From Amycolatopsis marina (GTDB taxonomy: Bacteria; Actinomycetota; Actinomycetes; Mycobacteriales; Pseudonocardiaceae), in NCBI RefSeq assembly GCF_900111885.1, contig NZ_FOKG01000009.1, positions 241,241 to 305,240 on the forward strand: a DNA stretch of 64,000 bases. The letters are read 5' to 3'. The translations under genes were made by a program, and so were the position numbers. Below, one piece after another: positions 59,148 to 64,000 of this stretch. Every line of letters begins with the position of its first letter. The first letter of the stretch is position 1. Under the pieces are notes generated by a model. The model was not told the origin of the DNA. It ran no database searches and saw nothing but the letters and a program-made list of their open reading frames with translations.

Positions 59148-60536
59148 ATGACCCTGGCACTCGACCGTCCCGCCACCTGTGCGACCGCGGCAGCCGAGCC
59201 AGTCCCAGCCGTGACCGGCTCGGCGCTCCGGGTTCCGCTCGTCACCGGCGGATCCGCGACGTACGCCAACCTGGACCACGCCGCCAGCGCGCCGTGCCTC
59301 GAGCGGGTGCGCGACGCCGTGGAGGAGTTCCTGCCCTGGTACGCCAGCGTCCACCGGGGTGCGGGCTTCGCGTCCCAGGTGTCGACTCGGATCTACGAAC
59401 GCACCAGGAACGTGCTGCGCCGGTTCGTCGACGCTCGCTCCGGCGACACCGTGATCTTCACGCGCAACACCACGGACGCCCTCAACCTGCTGGCCCGCAG
59501 CCTGCCCCGGAACACGGCGGTGGTCCAGTTCGACACCGAACACCACGCGGCGCTGCTGCCCTGGCGTGGCCCGCACGTCACGCAGATCGAGACACCGCGC
59601 ACCCGGGCCGATGCGGTTGCGGCGGTGGACGCCGCCCTCGCCCGCTGCCCGGTCGGACCGCGACTGCTGGTCGTAACCGGAGCGTCCAACGTCACCGGCG
59701 AACTGTTCCCCGTCGCCGAACTCGCGGCCGTGGCGCGCGAACACGGAGCGCGGATCGCGGTCGACGCGGCCCAGTTGGCGCCGCATCGTGGCGTCTCTGT
59801 CCGGGAACTGGATGTGGACTACGTCGCGCTGTCCGGGCACAAGCTCTACGCGCCGTTCGGTGCCGGAGCGCTCATCGGCAGGGCCGACTGGCTGCGCGCC
59901 GCGCCGCCCTACCTCGCGGGGGGCGGCGCCAGCAGGCTCGTGACCACCGACGGAACCAGGGCGGGCGCCGTGTGGAACACCGGCCCGGAGCGGCACGAGG
60001 CCGGGTCACCGAACACGGTCGGCGTGTACGCCCTCGGAGTTGCCTGCGCGGAGCTGCAACACCACAGGGACGAGGTGCTCCGGCATGAGGCCGCCCTGCT
60101 GGATCGGCTCCGGACCGGGCTGGCGGCGGTACCCGGCGTCGCCGAGCTGCGCCTGTTCGACGAAGACGGCACCGATCCACAAGCGGTCGGCACCGTCAGC
60201 TTCGTGGTGGCGGGGCTCGACTCCGGCTGGCTGGCAGCCGTGCTGTCCGCCGAGTACGGGATCGGCGTCCGGGACGGGGCGTTCTGCGCACACGTGGCCA
60301 CCCGCAGGCTGATCGGCCGCACGGGCACCGAGGTCAGCCAGGCCCTGCGGGTCAGCATCGGCCTCGGTACCACCCCCGAGCATGTGGACCGGCTGGTGCT
60401 CGCCCTGCGTCAGGTCGTCGCCCGCGGTGCTCGATGGGACTACGCCCGCCAGGACGGGCGCTGGACACCCACGCCCGATCCCCGTGCCCTGCCTGACTTC
60501 CTGGTCGGGTGGGGCGAGGACACCACCCGGCACTAG
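59148..60536 (+). CDS. Class V aminotransferase, cysteine desulfurase/selenocysteine lyase-like, under SAM-IV control
   Basis: 462 residues from the ATG at 59148 (GAGGAGG six bases upstream). The PLP fold has LVVTGASNVTGELFPV, VDAAQLAPH and the Schiff-base Lys232 in DYVALSGHKLYAPFGAG. A cysteine at residue 380 (GVRDGAFCAHVATRRL) lies where SufS-type enzymes have their persulfide Cys. Class V members remove sulfur or selenium from cysteine derivatives. A riboswitch for SAM suggests a sulfur-salvage role. No suf or isc genes are adjacent, so it is not obviously an Fe-S cluster enzyme. The frame is open back through the riboswitch, which is noncoding. Confidence 0.9.
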   Translation: MTLALDRPATCATAAAEPVPAVTGSALRVPLVTGGSATYANLDHAASAPCLERVRDAVEEFLPWYASVHRGAGFASQVSTRIYERTRNVLRRFVDARSGDTVIFTRNTTDALNLLARSLPRNTAVVQFDTEHHAALLPWRGPHVTQIETPRTRADAVAAVDAALARCPVGPRLLVVTGASNVTGELFPVAELAAVAREHGARIAVDAAQLAPHRGVSVRELDVDYVALSGHKLYAPFGAGALIGRADWLRAAPPYLAGGGASRLVTTDGTRAGAVWNTGPERHEAGSPNTVGVYALGVACAELQHHRDEVLRHEAALLDRLRTGLAAVPGVAELRLFDEDGTDPQAVGTVSFVVAGLDSGWLAAVLSAEYGIGVRDGAFCAHVATRRLIGRTGTEVSQALRVSIGLGTTPEHVDRLVLALRQVVARGARWDYARQDGRWTPTPDPRALPDFLVGWGEDTTRH

Positions 60537-60561
60537 AGTCGAGCCCCGCAAAGGGGGGCGA

Positions 60562-61341
60562 ATGCGGAAGGCACTGTCGGGACAGCGGCGCGAGTACTGG
60601 TTTCCACTGGCGCTGCTCGGGTTTTTCCTTCTCGCCTTGACCGCGCCCCACGCGGAGCACGACTTCGGCTGGATGGCGTACGGTCCGGTGCCCGACGATC
60701 TGCCGTTCTACGGTTCTGTCCTGGTCTCCGCGCGATCGAATGGGAAGATCGACGCGTTCCACGTCGGCACCGCGCACTACTGGCAGGGCTGGTTCCTCGC
60801 CGTGCTCGTGCTCTACCTGGCCACAGTTGCCTGGTACGTCCTGCGGTTGCGCAGCACAGGGGTAACGGTCTCGTGGTGGCGTGGCGTCGCTGTCGGTCTG
60901 GGCGGAAGTCTCGTGTTGTGGCTCGGCCACGAGGTGCTGGACGTCGTCGATCGCCCAACGCCGTCTTCCGCGTTCGCCACCACCGGCGTCTCACTCGTAC
61001 TGCTCGGCCTGTGTGCTCTGGCCTGGTCCCGGTTCGGTGGCGGGAAATACCGCAGGACGACAGCCGTCCTCGGTGTGGTGCTGATCGGGCTGGTTGCCGC
61101 GGCCGGGCTGGTGGTGCTGGTGCCGGGCAGCGCGGACATCGTCGTGGTGAGCGCCGCGCTGCTCGCCCTCGGCCGGCTGGAACGCAGCGGACTGCTCACC
61201 GCGGTCAGTGTCCTGTTCTTGGTCGCGGGGCTGTTCCTCACGCCGGGCTCGTTGGCGACCCAGACGGGTGCCGCGGTGATGTTCGGCGGCGTGATCGCGG
61301 CGCTGCTGCGGCGTGCACGGCCCGCCGTTGCGGAGCTCTGA
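60562..61341 (+). CDS. Polytopic membrane protein of unknown function
   Basis: 259 residues from the ATG at 60562 (AAAGGGGGGCGA ahead). One helix follows the short basic N-terminus (WFPLALLGFFLLALTAP), then an exported loop with EHDFGWMAYGPVPDDLPFYGS. Six or so further helices follow, including LAVLVLYLATVAWYVLRL and ALLALGRLERSGLLTAVSVLFLVAGLFL. No transport or catalytic motif was recognised. It lies 25 bases after the riboswitch-controlled aminotransferase and may share its operon. Confidence 0.82.
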   Translation: MRKALSGQRREYWFPLALLGFFLLALTAPHAEHDFGWMAYGPVPDDLPFYGSVLVSARSNGKIDAFHVGTAHYWQGWFLAVLVLYLATVAWYVLRLRSTGVTVSWWRGVAVGLGGSLVLWLGHEVLDVVDRPTPSSAFATTGVSLVLLGLCALAWSRFGGGKYRRTTAVLGVVLIGLVAAAGLVVLVPGSADIVVVSAALLALGRLERSGLLTAVSVLFLVAGLFLTPGSLATQTGAAVMFGGVIAALLRRARPAVAEL

Positions 61342-61364
61342 CCACGGGAGTGGACAATGGGCAG

Positions 61365-61982
61365 GTGAGCACCGAGCCCGAGCCCAGAGCCGAGACCGAT
61401 CCGGAGCAGTCCGGGTACGAACCGACAGAGCGGGAACCGCTGCCGAAGCGGCGCCTCGCACTGGTGGCCGTCGTGGCGGCCACCGTCTTCGCGCTCGACC
61501 TCGTGACCAAGATCATCGCGACCGCCGGGCTCGAAGGGCGGGAGCCGGTCAGGGTGCTCGGCGGTCTGGTGTACCTGCAGCTGATCCGCAACCCCGGTGC
61601 CGCGTTCTCGATGGCGACAGGCCTGACGTGGCTGCTCGCGCTGGCTGCGATCGCCGTCGTCATCGCCATCATCTGGCTCGCCCGCAGGCTGCGTTCGGTC
61701 GGCTGGGCGATCGGTCTCGGCCTGGTGCTCGCCGGGGCGCTCGGCAACCTCGCGGACCGGATCTTCCGCGCGCCCGGTCCGCTGCAGGGACATGTCGTGG
61801 ACTTCATCTCCGTTTTCGCGCCGAACGGCGACGCCTGGCCGATCTTCAACGTCGCGGATTCCGCGATCTGCGTTGGTGCCGTGCTGATCGTGGTGCTGTC
61901 TCTGCTGGGTAAGGACTACGACGGCACGTCGACCCGGAAGCCCAAGGACACTGCGGACAAGTCCACTGAGGACACAATATGA
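61365..61982 (+). CDS. lspA: Signal peptidase II (prolipoprotein signal peptidase)
   Basis: 205 residues from the GTG at 61365; a GTG at 61350 is possible and neither has a good ribosome site. A charged N-terminal tail precedes four membrane helices. The aspartyl protease motifs are RNPGAAFSMA, GNLADRIF and FNVADSAICVG, containing the two catalytic Asp residues. LspA removes signal peptides of lipoproteins, such as Mce4E at 19.7 kb. It overlaps the next gene by ATGA. Confidence 0.94.
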   Translation: MSTEPEPRAETDPEQSGYEPTEREPLPKRRLALVAVVAATVFALDLVTKIIATAGLEGREPVRVLGGLVYLQLIRNPGAAFSMATGLTWLLALAAIAVVIAIIWLARRLRSVGWAIGLGLVLAGALGNLADRIFRAPGPLQGHVVDFISVFAPNGDAWPIFNVADSAICVGAVLIVVLSLLGKDYDGTSTRKPKDTADKSTEDTI

Positions 61983-62905
61983 GTTCGAGGATGCTGCCCG
62001 TTCCCGACGGGCTGGACGGGATGCGTGTCGACGCCGGGCTCGCGAAACTGCTCGGGTTGTCGCGGACCGCGGTCGCCGAACTCGCCGAATCGGGAGCGGT
62101 GCTGTTGGACGGGCAGCCTGCGGGTAAGTCGGACCGGCTCGCCGCGGGCGGGCTGCTGGACGTGACGTTGCCCGAACCCCAGCGGGAGATCGAGGTCGTC
62201 GCCGAGCCGGTGGACGGCCTGCGGGTTCTGCACAGCGACGACGACATCGTGGTGGTGGACAAGCCGGTGGGAGTCGCAGTGCACCCAAGCCCAGGCTGGA
62301 CCGGGCCGACGGTGATCGGTGGCCTCGCCGCGACGGGGTTGCGGATCTCGACCTCCGGGGCAGCCGAGCGGCAGGGGGTCGTGCACCGGCTGGACGCGGG
62401 CACCACCGGCGTGATGGTCGTGGCAAAGAGCGAGCACGCGTACACGATGCTGAAGCGCGCGTTCAAGGAACGCACCGTGGACAAGGGTTATCACGCACTG
62501 GTGCAGGGCCATCCGGACCCGACGAAGGGCACCATCGACGCGCCCATCGACCGGCACCCCCGCCACGACTACAAGTTCGCGGTGGTCGCGGGGGGCAGGC
62601 CGAGTATCACCCACTACGAGGTGATGGAGGCCTTCCGCGCGGCCTCGCTGGTGCAGATCAAACTCGAGACGGGCCGGACCCATCAGATCAGGGTGCACTT
62701 CTCCGCGCTGCGTCACCCGTGCGTCGGTGACCTGACCTATGGCGCTGACCCGGTACTGGGCCGCAAGCTGGGCCTGAGCAGGCAGTGGCTGCACGCTCGC
62801 TCGCTCGCGTTCGCCCACCCCGCCGATGGGCGGCGGGTGGAGTTCACCAGTGAGTACCCGGCCGACCTTGCCGAGGCCCTCGAGACGCTGCGGGCCGAGA
62901 GCTAG
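61979..62905 (+). CDS. Ribosomal RNA pseudouridine synthase, RluD family
   Basis: 308 residues. An S4-type RNA-binding domain (MRVDAGLAKLLGLSRTAVAELAESGAVLLDG) precedes the catalytic domain with HRLDAGTTGVMVVAK, in which Asp139 is the nucleophile, and LETGRTHQIRVHF. It should isomerise uridines in 23S rRNA. The lspA-rluD pairing is common in actinobacteria, here coupled by an ATGA overlap. Confidence 0.94.
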   Translation: MSSRMLPVPDGLDGMRVDAGLAKLLGLSRTAVAELAESGAVLLDGQPAGKSDRLAAGGLLDVTLPEPQREIEVVAEPVDGLRVLHSDDDIVVVDKPVGVAVHPSPGWTGPTVIGGLAATGLRISTSGAAERQGVVHRLDAGTTGVMVVAKSEHAYTMLKRAFKERTVDKGYHALVQGHPDPTKGTIDAPIDRHPRHDYKFAVVAGGRPSITHYEVMEAFRAASLVQIKLETGRTHQIRVHFSALRHPCVGDLTYGADPVLGRKLGLSRQWLHARSLAFAHPADGRRVEFTSEYPADLAEALETLRAES

Positions 62906-62931
62906 CGGCTTCCGGGAGACCGGGTGCGGGA

Positions 62932-63897
62932 TCAGCTCTCGACCGACCAGGTGAGGCTGCGCTCGTCCGGCTCAGGACGGGGACTCCAACGCACGGCCGT
63001 GACGTGGGTCGAGTCGGGCAGCACGTACACGGTGTGACCGCCGGTCGTCTCGCCGGGTCGTACGCCGATCCGGTGCGGCGGCCGGGAGGTCAACGACACC
63101 GGGGCCTTGGTGATCGCCCTGCCATCGGCGGTGAGCAACTCCAGGTAGTTGTCCGGCAGCGACGCGAACGGCACGTTCCCTCTGTTGGTGATCTCGGTGT
63201 GCACGACGACGGCCCGCTCGCCCTGGTCGAGCCGGTAACCCGCGGCGCCGAAGAGGTAGTCGGCGGGGTCCTGCACCTCGAGCAACTGGACGGCGAGCTG
63301 CTCGCCATCGAGGCCCCGGGTCTCGAGCACGTCACCCGGCTTGCCACTGGCGGCGGGTGCGGTGGCCGGGGCACCGGCAGGAGGCTGGTCCCCACGCGCC
63401 CAGGACGCGGTCTGTGGCGGGCCCCAGGTGTTCAGCACTGGGTCCGGCGGTGGGGGTGGTGGGGCGGCAGGTGCGCTGAAGGGGCGGCTCTGGGGAGTCG
63501 CGGGTGGGGGAGTGTTCGGAGCGGTCGAGGGCGGCGGGAACGGCGGCCGGTGGGCGCCGCTCGGCGTGCCGTACGCCGGTGCGACCTGGTACTGCCCGCT
63601 GGGCGTGCCCTGTACGGGGTAGGGGCCGGACGGAGCGCCGTGCGGTGGCTGTTGCGACGGCTGCGGCTGGCCCACCTGAGGGCCGGCCGCGCCACCGGCC
63701 AACGCGGCCCGGAGTCCCTGCGGATCGCTCTCGACGCCGACGAGCAAGGGCAGGCCGCTCGCGGAGAGGCTGACGAGGCGGTGTGCGGCTTCCCGTGGAT
63801 CCATCCCCACCCTGGCCGCCAGCTCGTGCACGGCGGCCTTGCCGAGTTCGGCCAGTGCGGCGAGAAGGCGGGCGTCGGCGGGATCTGTCACAGGCAC
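62932..63897 (-). CDS. Proline-rich protein with AsnC-like N-terminal helix-turn-helix, unknown function
   Basis: 321 residues from the GTG at 63897 (a GTG at 63891 is also possible). The N-terminal 60 residues (RLLAALAELGKAAVHELAARVGMDPREAAHRLVSLSASGLPLLVGVE) look like an AsnC-type winged helix. A Pro/Gln/Gly-rich linker of about 110 residues is followed by a C-terminal beta domain (AVQLLEVQDPADYLFGAAGYRLDQGERAVVVHTEITNRG) resembling secreted DUF4352-like folds. No membrane segment is seen. The remaining 103 bases to the window end show no gene. Confidence 0.8.
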   Translation of the reverse strand: MPVTDPADARLLAALAELGKAAVHELAARVGMDPREAAHRLVSLSASGLPLLVGVESDPQGLRAALAGGAAGPQVGQPQPSQQPPHGAPSGPYPVQGTPSGQYQVAPAYGTPSGAHRPPFPPPSTAPNTPPPATPQSRPFSAPAAPPPPPPDPVLNTWGPPQTASWARGDQPPAGAPATAPAASGKPGDVLETRGLDGEQLAVQLLEVQDPADYLFGAAGYRLDQGERAVVVHTEITNRGNVPFASLPDNYLELLTADGRAITKAPVSLTSRPPHRIGVRPGETTGGHTVYVLPDSTHVTAVRWSPRPEPDERSLTWSVES

Positions 63898-64000
63898 GAG
63901 CCCGAGCGTAGCCCCACCGCGATGGTGCCCTGTTGTGCGTGGTGGCGGAGCGAGGTGCACGCGGAGCGGAGCGAGGCCGATGACACCGGCGTAGCCCCAC

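Noticed and set aside
1..64000. tRNA, rRNA, CRISPR arrays, transposases, phage genes
   Set aside because: No cloverleaf-like segments, regularly spaced repeats, transposase or integrase motifs were recognised in the window.

Overview
The window is high-GC actinobacterial chromosome. It most resembles a Pseudonocardiaceae member (Amycolatopsis, Saccharomonospora or Prauserella type). The reasons are a division and cell wall (dcw) cluster with wag31, sepF and a meso-diaminopimelate type MurE, a complete Mce4-type lipid importer beside cholesterol side-chain genes, a SigK/RskA locus arranged as in mycobacteria, and many GTG starts with ATGA/GTGA stop-start overlaps. The family assignment is inference from gene content; no marker phylogeny was possible.

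Region 1 (1-23.3 kb) is mainly a steroid uptake and degradation locus. A GNAT/acyl-CoA synthetase fusion (5' end outside the window) and a secreted protein of unknown role come first. A KstR-type operator at 8034-8063 then divides two divergent transcription units. Leftward run fadE26, fadE27 and fadD17. Rightward run fdxD, an alcohol dehydrogenase, an Hsd4A-like dehydrogenase, an aldehyde dehydrogenase, a second short-chain dehydrogenase, yrbE4A/B, mce4A-F and two Mce-associated proteins. A very long hairpin at 23240-23325 follows the operon.

Region 2 (23.4-34.2 kb) is the peptidoglycan and division cluster murE-murF-mraY-murD-ftsW-murG-murC-ftsQ, with almost every junction overlapping. ftsZ does not follow ftsQ: about 10 kb separates them. 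This block holds a secreted module (two DUF4360 proteins, an intradiol dioxygenase, a GH18 chitinase), a DinB-like protein, and a lipid/redox-stress block: DUF1295 reductase, a broken cyclopropane synthase, a flavin amine oxidase, DUF1365, sigK and rskA. The cluster resumes at 44.2 kb with ftsZ, pgeF, yggS, sepF, yggT and wag31.

Region 3 (49.4-64 kb) has a small membrane protein, an ileS gene behind a T-box leader, a class B penicillin-binding protein, a MOSC protein, a DUF167 protein, a proton antiporter and a LasA-like M23 peptidase. A SAM-IV riboswitch precedes a class V aminotransferase. lspA, an RluD-family pseudouridine synthase and a proline-rich protein complete the window.

Several small noncoding elements sit between genes. 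A 20-bp perfect palindrome family occurs in pairs at three loci. Three related 135-157 bp elements with terminal inverted repeats lie in operon junctions (fadE26/fadE27, yrbE4B/mce4A, murE/murF). A different 146-bp element with 29-bp inverted ends lies between ftsZ and pgeF. Two gene junctions carry short direct duplications. These elements are the least explained content of the window.
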